DNA of 12,819 bases. Source: Chrysochromulina tobinii (taxonomy: Eukaryota > Haptophyta > Prymnesiales > Chrysochromulinaceae). The first letter of the stretch is position 1. Every line of letters begins with the position of its first letter. The stretch covers positions 1 through 12,819 of the forward strand of contig JWZX01002331.1 in assembly GCA_001275005.1 (NCBI GenBank), written 5' to 3'. Position numbers and translations under genes: made by a program. Shown here piece by piece: positions 1-9,600 of this stretch. The notes under the pieces were generated by a model. The model did not search any database. It had not been told where the DNA came from and worked only from the letters and a program-made list of their open reading frames with translations.

Positions 1-87
1 AAAGGGCTCCCGCTCGACGCTTAGGTCGACCGGCTCACGGACCCACTTGTCGTTGGAGCAGTCGTAGGTGAGCTTGGTACCACGCAT
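1..87 (-). CDS. Probable alpha-kinase domain protein, N-terminal fragment (runs off the left edge)
   Basis: Reading down from an ATG at 87-85, 29 codons stay open to the window edge, beginning MRGTKLTYDCSNDKW and ending VEREPF. The layout of a Y-x-x-x-x-x-x-W core, then alternating hydrophobics and a terminal P-F, resembles the first strands of alpha-kinase (eEF2K/MHCK-type) catalytic domains, where the next residues are usually A-x-G-x-M-R just before the ATP-binding lysine region. Those residues lie outside the window. The frame is closed upstream by a TAG at 147-145, so either translation starts at 87 or this is an exon whose acceptor lies between 88 and 144; I see no strong acceptor there. 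If right, this is an atypical Ser/Thr kinase gene in tandem with the ARF-GEF. Only 29 residues support the call, so it is tentative. Confidence 0.5.
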   Translation of the reverse strand, partial: MRGTKLTYDCSNDKWVREPVDLSVEREPF

Positions 88-734
88 GGATGAAGCGTTC
101 TCACGTCTCGGCTCCACCGTGAACAGCAAAACAAACACTCGCACCTATGAGGCGCAGAAAACCCTAATTAGGTTCGGTGGCGTCGCGAGAGGTTTTCTTT
201 TCGGTCACATGCTTCCTTTTGCGCCCACGCGCCGACGGTGATGGGGTTTTCACAGTGATGCGCACATGGATGCGCATTGGATGCGCGATCCGGTTGGATG
301 CGCACTGCCAATGGCCAATCGGGCAATCCGCATGCGCGCGCGTCGCCGGCCGGTGATCTGATCGATCGTTTCCACCGATACGTAAGCGTGCAATATAAGT
401 GATGCGGGTTACCCCGACGCGCGACGAGTCCCGACTGCGGACACACCAGGGACGGACACGTGGCGTACCTAGGCAGACCTACGATGCCTCGTAGCGCCCA
501 CACGAGATGCACGCGCCTGGACGAAGTCGGTTGGACCCCTGCTCCCCCCTTTGCAGCACAACGAACACCGTCACAAGTTCGCACGTCATGCGCATGCGCT
601 CGCTCGCATAGCAGATGCTCTCTCACATGTACTCCTCTCGTCCGACGCCCCGCGTTCAGCCCCCGGCGCCTTTCTCACATCGCTCCCGCGCCGCCGCCGC
701 CGCTGCCGCCGTCGCCAGATGCTACCTGTATGCG
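88..734. other. Intergenic region between the kinase fragment and the ARF-GEF 3' end
   Basis: This stretch should hold the 3' UTR of the ARF-GEF (minus strand, below 735) and the upstream region of the kinase-like gene (minus strand, above 87). I found no AATAAA-type signal on the minus strand after the ARF-GEF stop, no tRNA cloverleaf and no convincing coding frame. Open frames here, such as about 168-626 on the minus strand and 460-852 on the plus strand, are rich in Arg, Cys, His and Pro without domain character, as expected of chance frames in GC-rich DNA. A TATAAG string lies near 393 (plus strand; reads as a TATAT-like run on the minus strand), but its distance from the ATG at 87 makes it weak as a promoter element. 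Confidence 0.5.
257..303. repeat. Four copies of GATGCGC in 47 bp
   Basis: GATGCGC occurs at 257-263, 269-275, 280-286 and 297-303, with start-to-start spacings of 12, 11 and 17 bases. Three copies are extended to GGATGCGC. The cluster sits 170-216 bp upstream of the presumed start of the kinase-like gene, a plausible place for repeated factor-binding sites. A decayed tandem repeat is equally possible. Confidence 0.55.
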
Positions 735-3700
735 TCACGAGGCCGGAGCCTTGTTGTTGACCATATCTCCGACGCGGTTGGCGAAGATGTCGCGCAGGAT
801 CTGGCGCAGTTCCTTCGAGTCGCAGTGCATCAGGTCGACAAAGAGCGGGTAGAAGCCCGGTAGGTGGCGCGCGAATTGTGAGTCATGCCACTGCATGATC
901 TGCTGTAGTAGCGTCTCGACCGACGGCGTGAACGTGGTGAGCAGCCGCTGCGCGAGCGCCGCGTGCTTGCTCTTGGCGTCCCCGGCGACCTTGTGGATGG
1001 CAAGGTACTCGCGCATCACGTGCAGACAAAAGGACACGAGGCGGTACTCGGCGGCCGCGCCAATGAGCAAGATGTGGGCCTCGGAGCCCAGCGGCGGCTC
1101 GGTGCCTTTGGTAGGGAGCTTTGCACCGGGCGTGAGCTTGGCGAAGAGTGTGAACAGGATCTGGGAGTAATACGAGAGGGCGTCGACCTCGAGAGTGATG
1201 GCCTCATCGAGCTCGGTCTTGCTTACCTCGGCGCCGCCGACCGCGTCCATAACGGTGTGGTGCGCCTTTTCGTACGACTCGTGCATGCTGTTAAGCAGGC
1301 CCTCGAGATCCGGGATCTTCATCAGCTTGTGGTTGAGCAGCAGCAGCTGATGGACAGTGGAGAGCAGCAGCGTCTGCATCTCGCGGGGGCCCGATCCGGG
1401 CGGGGCCTCCTTTTGGACGCGCTGCGACACCTCCGCCACCAATTTGGTGTCGCCCTTTGCCTCGACGGGCGGCGACGGCGCCACATACGGGCCCGCGCCC
1501 ACGAAGGCGCCCTTGAGCTCGGCGCAGACGCTCTTCCACGTGTCCTGTGAGAAGGCGGCGCCCGTCTCCTTGACAAGGTGGAGGAGCGCCTCCGCCGCTG
1601 TGTGCGCGAGCGCCGGCGTGTGCGTCTGCTGCAGGCAGCGCACGAGCAGCGATACGAGCTCATCGAGCAGCCCCGAACCAAGCGCCTTGGAATGGCGGCA
1701 GAAGCAGCGTTCTGACTCGCTGAGCGCCGCTACACCCGTGGTCGCCAGCCAGTCGGCCGCCTCGGGCGTGGGGGCAGGCGCGGCCGCCGGCGCGCTGGCC
1801 GTCGCCGCCTCGCCCGCCGCCACGGCAGGGGGCTCGACAGGCAGCACAGAGTACATACCGACGACGAAGGTGCGGTACGCCGAGCGCCCGACCTCGCCCT
1901 GGAGTACTCCCTCCGTGCCAAGCTCCAAGTTTAGGCATGTGAACATGGCCTGCAGTGCCGCACCGCGCATCGCGGGCCGGCGGTCGTGCACGCCCTGGAG
2001 CAGGGCCCCAAGCAGCGCCCACCAATCGCGCTCCATGCTGCTGCTGCTGCTCGCGCTTTCCGCTCTTGGCGATCCGGGAGCTTCTCCTTTTTCGCCGCTG
2101 CTAGCCGAGGGTGACACCTCTTTGGTGATCTTCGAGAGCACGCGCGCAAACGTGACGAGAGCCTGTGCTGCTTGCACTGCGAGCTGCTCGTGGTGCGGCT
2201 GGTGCAGGTAGGCACCCAGGCAGGCGGCACATTCGGTGTATTGGCCTCCGATGAGCGCAGAATGCTCGGCGATGATGTGCTGCGCGAGCTTAAAGCCAGG
2301 CTGCGCGACGGAGGCGGCGGCGTCCTGGGCGGCGAGCGAGAAGACAGAGAACATGGGTGTCCATCCGCTCTTGATGTTCTTGGCGCGCGAGAGGATCATA
2401 TTCCCGAGGCAGCCCAGGATGAGCTCGCGGATCTCGAGGGCCGAGTGCGGACCCATCAGGTCGACGAAGGGCTTGAGGAACTCTCGCTGGAAGGCGAAGT
2501 TGAGCAGCTCGCCTTTCTCGAGGAACTTGTGAGAGAGCTGGCGTAGCGAGTCGACAGCGTACATGGCGAAGTGGTAATTCGGGTGCTGGCCCACCTCGGT
2601 GAAGAACTCTCCGAGCACCTCCCAGATGCGCGCCCACACGAAGCGCACGCGGTTCATGTTGTAGTGCGCGATCTCGACGAGCTTCTGCAGCGAGTACACC
2701 TGCGGGTTAGTCGGATCGGAGAGTTCCTCACGAGACACGGCGGTCAGGGCGTTGACGAAGTGCACGATGGCTTCGGGCGAGAGTTGCTCGGAGCTCGAAA
2801 AGATGCGGTCGATGGCGACGACATCCACCTTGTCGAGCATCGTCTCCGAATTGAGCGCGTCAACGGCAGCCAAGTCGATGGACACCTGCCCGGTGCTCAC
2901 CGTCGACTGGCGCGGGCGCGTCTGCTGCATCACGGCGAGGCTCTTCGACGAGCCGAAGCTCATGATGCTCGAGCTCGAGGTTCTGGAGGCCGAGGCGGTG
3001 GCGGCGGGCTCCGCTTTCTTGGAGGACGCGGGCGCGGACGAGGGACGCGCGGGGCCGGTTAAGATCTGCGCGTCGGTCTTCGCGCCCGTGCCGATCATGT
3101 AGAGCCGTTGGAACTCAGAGAGGCACTTGAACACAGGGCCCCAGGAGGCGCCGAGCCCATTGCCGTCGCGCAGCGCCACCTGCACGAGCGCCTTGAAGGA
3201 CTCGATGTTGCGCTTGCCCATGGTCTTCGTCGAGTCAAGGTAGGTGAACTTGACGAGCATGGTGATGAATGCGTCACGCTCGGTCTGCATGCCAAAGTCC
3301 GCTGCGACGTGGATCGCGTTCTCGAAGCCGCGGATGGCCTGGCCCACGATGGGCGGGAAGGGCTCCGTAGGCTGGTCGTCCATCACGGCCGAGCAAGCGG
3401 CGAGCATCGCGCACCAGGTCGACTCGAACATCGGGCGCACCGCCTCAGCGTCCTTGGAGGTGACGAATTTGGTCTTAGATTTGGCCTTGAGCTTGAATGC
3501 CTCCTGCGACTCCTTGACCATGGCTGCCGACTCGAGGTTGAAGAGCTTCGTCTTGTTGATCGGCGCACTCGTCGACCGGCCCTCCTTCTCCTGCTTCTTG
3601 GCGTGCTCGGCGACCGGGTCGAACTCCTTGATCTTGATCTCATTAGTGGTGATGCCCTGATAGAGCTGCTCGAGAAAGGCGCTGGGCAGGTCCTTGGAGT

Positions 3701-5964
3701 CGTTGATGCCGCGGTTCATGTTGACGAACTCCTGCTGGGTCATCTTCTTCTTGATCTGCGACGAGTGCGCGTCGGTGTTGAGCATGATGAGCGAGTAGGC
3801 GAGGACGTACGCGGTGTCCGCGTTCGCAAACACCTTCTCGTCGTTCTGCGAGCAGTAGCGCTGCGCGAACTTCTCCATCATGCGGTCGATCTTCTGAGCT
3901 TCGCCCGGCATCCAAAAGTGAGAGAGGAACTTTCGCAGCGCTGCGTCAAAGGTGAGCCCTGCAAAGTCAATGGCGTCGACGTACGCATAGAGCACCGACT
4001 TATTGAACTCATCGCCCTCGCCCAAAAAGTCGCCAACCGCACGCTTGTCGAGCCCCGAGCTGGTCAGCAGGAACTGGGCGATGGCCGCGGGCGTGTTCTC
4101 GAGGCCACACACGTCGGTGAGGTATTTGAGACCCTTCTTGGGCTTCATATTGAACTTGACGATGCCCTCCTGCACATCGTTCTTGCGGTGGAAGCTCGCC
4201 TCTAGGTCGCGTACCACACCCTTCCCCGCAGGCACGATCGCGCCGCCCTCCGCCGCCGGCGACGAGGCCGCGGCCGCCGTCTCGCCGGCCGCCGCCTTGC
4301 CCGCGGTCGCGGAAGGGGAGACGACTGTGCTATCGTCGCGCTCCACCTCCTCCACGGCGGACGGTTTGGCGACCTCGCCGCGCGTCTCGCGCTCCCATGC
4401 GACCATCGAATCCGAGATAGCCACGAGGGTCTCGAGCGCGATGCCCTTGAGGTGCTTGTCTTCGTCCGTGGGCTCCGTGAGGGTGTGCAGCGAGGTGGTC
4501 AGGCGCGAGAGGCCGTCGCTGATGGTGGCCATGATATTCGGGTGATCGAGGTCGCAGTCGTAGTTGAGGAAGAGATCCACAATCAACTGGGGTTCCTTGA
4601 CAAGCGTACGCAGGCACTGCACGGTCAGCTGCTTCTGGACAAGCGACGAGTTGGTCGATTCGAGGATGCGCAGCAGGATGTTGGAGAAGAAGACGCCGAT
4701 CTCGGACTTGAGGTGATCCTTGAAGAAGCGGATGACGGCCACGAAGAGGTCGAGCGACAGCTGCAGGATGGACGCGATCGGCGACACGCCGTTCTTGAGC
4801 AGCGAGACGCAAAGGTACTGGCGCACCGCCCACACGAACTTGTCGCCCGAGCGGAACTTGGTGCCCGAGTTTTGGATGATCGAGAAGAGCAACTGCAGCG
4901 AGAGAAGCTTGGAGCGCAGCTCGATTGAGTCGTCCGCGACCAGGTTCTCGGGCAGCGGCTTCATGCTCAGCTTGCACAGGGAGCGGAAGACGAGAAAGGC
5001 GTCGCGCTGGATTACCGACAAGGCGGCGGGGCTGACCACGGACTGGCCACCGCCAAACTCGAGGCGCTGAAAGACGACGTTGAGCATCTGGGTGAGCGTC
5101 GCGTTCGCCGTCGTCTGGATGACGGGCGTGCGCGACACCAGGTATATGTAGAAGCACGTCTTCACGGCGAGCAGCAGCGTAGTCTCGTGCACGGCAGAGA
5201 CGGTGGAGGTGACCGCCGTCAGAACGGCCTTAACGATCTGCAGCTGCACGAGCTCATCCTCCTGGTCCTTGCATGCGCAGATGGTCTCCATGACCACATC
5301 CATCAGCTGGCGCCGCATCTTGCCCACTTGCACCTCCTTGCCGCGCACGTAGCCGTACGCGATCAGCTTTTGGATGCAGGCGAGCGCCACGTCCATCAGA
5401 CGGGGCAGCTTCGACTCGCACGCGAGCTTCAGCGGCACGAAGAAACGGTCGGTGCCGCTCACCACCAGCTCAGCGCCAACGGATGAGCCGGGCCCCTTCC
5501 GTTCAACATCGTCCTCCATGTCCTCGACCGGACGCTCCGTGCCGACTGCCGGCGTACTGTCGTCGTCGCCAACCTTGGCGCTGTCCATCACCGCTTGGGC
5601 CCGCTCGAGCTTTGCGGCATCAGATTCCGAGGGCGTCGCCGGCTGCGGCGTCGCCGGCGGCGACTCGTCCGCCGCCGGCGGCGGTGGAAAGGAGTCGGCG
5701 CCATTCTTCTGGAGCTCCTCTGCGCATCGACAACAGCCACAAAAGCATTGGTGAGGTGGAGTTCAGCGGTACCAAGAGCCTGCCGGCTGGCTCGCAGCGC
5801 GCGCAGGCGGCCGCAGCAGGACGGGGGCACGCACCGAGGACCGAAGTGCACGACGTTCGAAGCGCCGTCAGCTTCTTGGGTGCCTCTTTGAGAATCTTTT
5901 GCAATGCCCTTGAGATGAAGACGTGCATCGTCCTCACCTCCAGGTCGCTCTCAGCGGTGGCCAT
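735..5964 (-). CDS. BIG/Sec7-type ARF guanine nucleotide exchange factor, two exons, 1704 aa
   Basis: Large ARF-GEF that loads GTP on ARF GTPases at the trans-Golgi/endosome to start vesicle coat assembly. Exons are 5964-5835 and 5719-735, joined by a phase-1 GT-AG intron, giving 1704 residues; human BIG1 and yeast Sec7 are somewhat longer. Domains in family order: DCB about 13-265 (an F-I-S-R-A-L-Q-K-I-L helix in exon 1; ACES-K-P and QKLIAYG in exon 2); HUS box NYDCD at 429-433; Sec7 domain about 546-740 with catalytic Glu650 in FWMPGEAQKIDRMME and the second motif NADTAYVLAYSLIMLNTD; HDS1 about 886-925 (DGNGLGASW); a Sec7_C/DUF1981-like segment about 1118-1188 (FLKPF, SGW-MFSVFSLAA); then the C-terminal HDS repeats. 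An Ala-rich linker precedes the Sec7 domain. I chose the ATG at 5964 because its context (G at -3 and +4) is good and it precedes the conserved helix; the ATG at codon 13 is an alternative. No lesion is visible. Identity is firm; assignment to the BIG rather than the GBF1 subfamily rests on the DUF1981 segment and DCB motifs. Confidence 0.95.
4210..4320 (-). repeat. Ala-rich low-complexity linker inside the ARF-GEF
   Basis: GCC/GCG-rich coding DNA encodes a linker of mostly Ala, Gly, Glu, Ser and Pro between the HUS domain and the Sec7 domain, ending just before VRDLEASFHR where Sec7 homology begins. It is probably a flexible spacer. Such segments vary freely among ARF-GEFs and carry no family motif. 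Confidence 0.6.
5720..5834 (-). other. Intron 1 of the ARF-GEF gene (115 nt)
   Basis: On the minus strand the donor reads CTCG|GTGCGT and the acceptor GATGCGCAG|AGGAG. Joining G from exon 1 to AG from exon 2 rebuilds a Glu codon and yields SVLEELQKNG, which lines up with the conserved A/V-L-E-E turn of BIG DCB domains. Without splicing, the exon 2 frame meets a TGA at 5765-5763 and the exon 1 frame diverges into Ala/Arg-rich sequence. The coding match on both sides makes the junction secure. Confidence 0.85.
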
Positions 5965-6334
5965 TGCTCTCTGCGGACGGCGCCGAGCACGTGGCAGCGC
6001 GTCAGTGCACGCGCACACAGGCAGACAGGCGGCGGCACATGGGCGCACCTGCAACGCGCAGCGACGCCGACAGCGGCAGCTAAGCAAAGGGCCTTTTGCG
6101 GTGTGCAAGAACACACGCTCGCGCCGGCGCCCCCGCGCAAACTTGTGGTGAATATGCAGTCAAGTTCACATTCATTTGCCGTGCGGCAAGACAGCCGCCC
6201 CACCGGTCCCGTGGAGACACACCGTGGAAGGCGCAGACCGCACAAGAGAAAGCGCGTCGAGTTTGCATGTTGGTTTGTTGGTTGGCATGGAAAAATGGAA
6301 GATGGAACTAAGCATGGAACATGGTGAGTGCGGG

Positions 6335-6414
6335 TGACGTGTTCTAGACGTGACGTGAGTGAGTGAGTGTCTTGACTCTTGAGTGAGTGTCGAGGAGCGG
6401 AGCGGAAGTGACGT
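6335..6414. promoter_or_regulatory. Three TGACGT hexamers in 80 bp (possible bZIP/CRE-like sites)
   Basis: Exact TGACGT occurs at 6335-6340, 6351-6356 and 6409-6414, all in the same orientation. TGACGT is the core recognised by many eukaryotic bZIP factors (CREB/TGA type). The cluster lies 266-345 bp upstream of the channel start and 371-450 bp upstream of the ARF-GEF start, so it could serve either gene. That these are real binding sites is inferred from motif density and position only. Confidence 0.4.
6355..6391. repeat. GTGA tandem microsatellite
   Basis: GTGA is repeated three times and ends in GTGT at 6355-6370; after a short CTTGACTCTT interruption, GAGTGAGTGT recurs at 6381-6390. This is a short interrupted tetranucleotide repeat in the non-coding divergent region. 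Confidence 0.7.
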
Positions 6415-6420
6415 CCAGTT

Positions 6421-6441
6421 AGCAATGCCTTAAGCAATGCC
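6421..6441 (+). repeat. Direct repeat AGCAATGCC, two copies
   Basis: AGCAATGCC is found at 6421-6429 and again at 6433-6441, separated by three bases (TTA). It lies between the TGACGT cluster and the GAACGT repeats. The close spacing could suit paired factor binding, but nothing else supports that. Confidence 0.6.
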
Positions 6442-6478
6442 AGGCAGTCACCGGCCCTGGCTAATACGCTAATTTCAT

Positions 6479-6496
6479 GAACGTGAACGTGAACGT
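6479..6496 (+). repeat. GAACGT hexamer, three perfect tandem copies
   Basis: GAACGT is repeated three times without a gap at 6479-6496, and a further ACGTGAACG lies at about 6528-6536. The ACGTGA core partly echoes the TGACGT sites upstream. It ends about 180 bp before the channel start codon. Confidence 0.7.
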
Positions 6497-6679
6497 CAAG
6501 TCGATGACATTGACTTGACTTGTCTTGTACGTGAACGAATCAGCGTTGTGCACGGAAGTTTGTGACACTTTTAGACCAATTTTTGGGTTTTGAGCGTTGT
6601 AAGGAAATGGACGCGCTGCGCTCATAGAGGAGGGCAGACTCACAAGCCACTCTGGGACATTTTGGTGCAGTCGTGTGTG

Positions 6680-9600
6680 ATGGTTGCGGCCACGGCTGAC
6701 GATGAGCCGACCGCCACCGAAGAGGGCCTGGACCACGGGGTGCGCAAGGGCGGCGTCCACGGAGCTCCCACAAGAGGGCATGGCGACGTAGCGAGCACCA
6801 CAGGTCATGAAAATGGTGGCGATGACAACGACGAAATGCGGGTGCTTCCAGGCCTCGAAGGCCTCACAATGCAGCCACCCCCCGATGAGATCCGAGGGCC
6901 GAGCGGCTGGATATATCACAAGACATCGTTGTGGGGTGTGGGTATTCAATCGTTTCCCCGCAACGTGGCCATCAACATAATCGAGGCTCCGTGGTTCGAG
7001 CCAGCAATCGCTCTAACGATCATTGCCAACATCTCAGTCATGGCATGGAATTCCCCGGTCGATCCGGAGGGGACCGAGAAGCAAGCGACTATCGCGGTAA
7101 GCGGCCGCTACTACACTCGGACGCACCCGTGGCTGCGCCCCGCTGCACGCCCCGGCACGTTTTCAGCTAAACCAACGATTGTCCTGCGCTGCAGAAATGT
7201 GAACATGTGTTCCTAGCCATCTTCACCTGTGAGCTGGTGACGAAGATCATAGGGTACGGCTTCGTGATGCATAAGTACTCGTACTTGCGCGATCCCTGGT
7301 GCATCCTGGACTTCTTGGTTGTTTCGCTCGCCTGGTGCGCCGCCTCCGCAAATGTCTGTGGCACTCTCCAGACTTCCAACTGAGCGCTCCTGTCTTCACC
7401 CTGTATGCAGGCTTCCGATCTTCATCCCGTCCTTTGGGAACTTCACCGGGCTCCGTACGTTGAGGGCCCTGCGCCCACTGCGCACGCTACGCTTCGTGCC
7501 GGGCATGCCCGTGCTCATCTCGTCTATCTTTGCCGCAATTCCCCCTCTGGGCAACGTCGTGGGTCTGGCCTCGTTCCTTTTCCTCATCTTCGGCATCGTG
7601 GGAGAGGAGCTCTTCGAGGGGACGCTGCACTACTGGTGCGACGACCCGCATGCACACCACGACGACGACCATGGCCGTCAGTTGGTCGCCCGTATCCTTA
7701 AGGGTGGTGGCGGCGGCGATCGTGAGGAAGTCACGTTCTGCAGGCACGATGACAGGTTGTGCACGGAACCAGGCGAGGTCTGCGTCTATCACGACTACAT
7801 GCCCATAGGGCGAAACTCTGATTTCGACTCCGTCCTCAATGCCGTAATGATGATTGTCCAAATCATCACCTTCGACACCTGGAGTGATATCATGTACGAC
7901 CTCATGGATGCGTTCTCGGCCTACGTGTGGGTCTACTTTTTACTTGTCGCCATGCTCGGCGGCTTCTTCGTCGTCCAACTCTTCCTCGCAGTCGTATTCG
8001 AGGAGTTTATGAAGTCGAAGGAAAATAATGCGGCCGTGGAGGAGGAAGCACTTGCCAAGGAGGCGGCGGAGCACGGCGAAGAGATGAAGCAAACCGATGA
8101 TTACGCGAAGCTGACAGGCGAGGGTGAGGCGGAAATCAAAGGAGGTATCCCGTTACTGCGTGAAATTGTCGAATCAACCACGTTCCAATACGGCACTATG
8201 CTCATGCTCGTCTGCAACATGGTGGTCATGTGCATGCCGTACGCTGGCCAACCTGCTGAATACGGCCTACTCATCGAGACGCTTACCGCGTACTTCACCG
8301 TACTATTCGTCATCGAAATGGCGCTCAAGTTCGTCGCTGTGGGCGTCAAGGATTTCTTCGCACAGGGTTGGAACATTTTCGACACAACACTCCTCCTTGT
8401 CTCCGTAGCTGACCTTTTGCTCACCGAATTCGTGAAGGCGAACGAAGACGCGAACTTCAATGTAATGTACTTTCGAGTGCTGCGCATGGTGCGCGTCCTG
8501 CGGATGTTGCGCATCATGAAGTCCTGGGACGGCCTCTTCCGCATCTTCATGTGCCTTCTCGGCGCGGCGGGCCAGGTAGCCAACATCTTCGTGCTACTGT
8601 TCGTCTTCATGACGATGTTCACGCTTCTGGGCATGCAACTCTTTGGAGGGCTCACAGATAGCGCAGGGACACGCTACCATTTCGACTACTACCTCCCCGG
8701 GATGCTTACTATCTTGAGCACTTTCTCGGGCGGTTGGGTCGACCCATACATCGTGTGCACGGCGGTTAACGAATCGCTCGCGCGGGTCTTCTTCATCAGT
8801 GCCCTCGTCATCGGCTTCTTCGTCATCTTCAATCTCTTCATCGCCATTCTGCTTGACTCGTTTGGGAGTGACGAAGAGGAGGCGGGCGGGGAGGGCGAGG
8901 AGAAGAAGGAAGAAGAGCCTGGAGCGGTCGAGGCGGCGGGCCAGGCTACGGAGAAGACGGATCTTCTCACCGACCAGGTCTTCGCGGTCGCGGCGCAATC
9001 CGGTGGCACGCCGCCGACAGGAGGCAGGAAGCTGAGAACATTTTCGCTCAGCGTGGTCGAGCACCCGTTGTGGGAGGCTTTCATCATCTTTGCCATCTTC
9101 TTGTCGTCGGTATGTCTTGTGCTCGACGCGCCACGGCTGGACCCGAACTCTGACTTGAAACATTTTCTCACTTTGTCCAACTATGCCTTCACCGCGCTCT
9201 TCACCGTCGAGCTCATCCTAAAGTTTCTCGCGTATGACTTGCTCGCTGAGCCCAACGGCTACCTGCTCTCGTCGTGGAACGTAATGGACCTGTGCATTAT
9301 GCTGGTATCGATCGTCAGCTTGTGCGAGGAGTACGCAAAAATGTCGGTGCTGCGGCTGCTGCGCGTGCTGCGCCCGCTGCGCCTGCTCTCGCGCATCGAA
9401 GGAATGAAGGTTATTTTTGAGTTCTTCGCGCGCGCCTCGGGAGACATCCTCAATGTGACAGGCGTGGTCATCTTCTTCCAGGTTTCGTTCGCGGTGCTTG
9501 GCATGGAGCTCTTTATGGATTCCTTTGGCTCATGCACAGACCCGACCATCAAGGTTCGCGAGCTTTGCAAACCCGCCGAAGCAGACGTTGTAGCCTTTGG

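Larger units (their letters stand above)
5965..6679. promoter_or_regulatory. Divergent intergenic/promoter region between ARF-GEF and channel genes
   Basis: The two genes point away from each other, so this 715-bp stretch must contain both 5' UTRs and both promoters. It is visibly less GC-rich and more repetitive than the flanking coding DNA, particularly 6250-6600. No clear TATA box is placed sensibly for either start. The most distinctive content is a cluster of TGACGT hexamers and ACGTGA-type repeats at 6335-6536, listed separately. Open frames crossing the region on both strands show no domain character. I see no RNA gene in it. Confidence 0.6.

Noticed and set aside
3108-4205. 365-codon plus-strand open frame antisense to the ARF-GEF Sec7/HUS region
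   Set aside because: It is rich in Leu, Arg, Glu, His and Val without a recognisable domain and mirrors a strongly conserved Sec7 domain on the minus strand; long antisense frames are expected in GC-rich coding DNA.
5934-5944. GAG|GTGAGG donor-like site inside ARF-GEF exon 1
   Set aside because: Using it would remove the conserved DCB helix (F-I-S-R-A-L-Q-K-I-L), while the donor at 5834 preserves it and gives the right phase.
5965-6679. Extra small genes or a non-coding RNA in the divergent region
   Set aside because: Several open frames cross it on both strands, but none has domain character or codon bias like the neighbours, and no tRNA-like cloverleaf or snRNA motif was visible.
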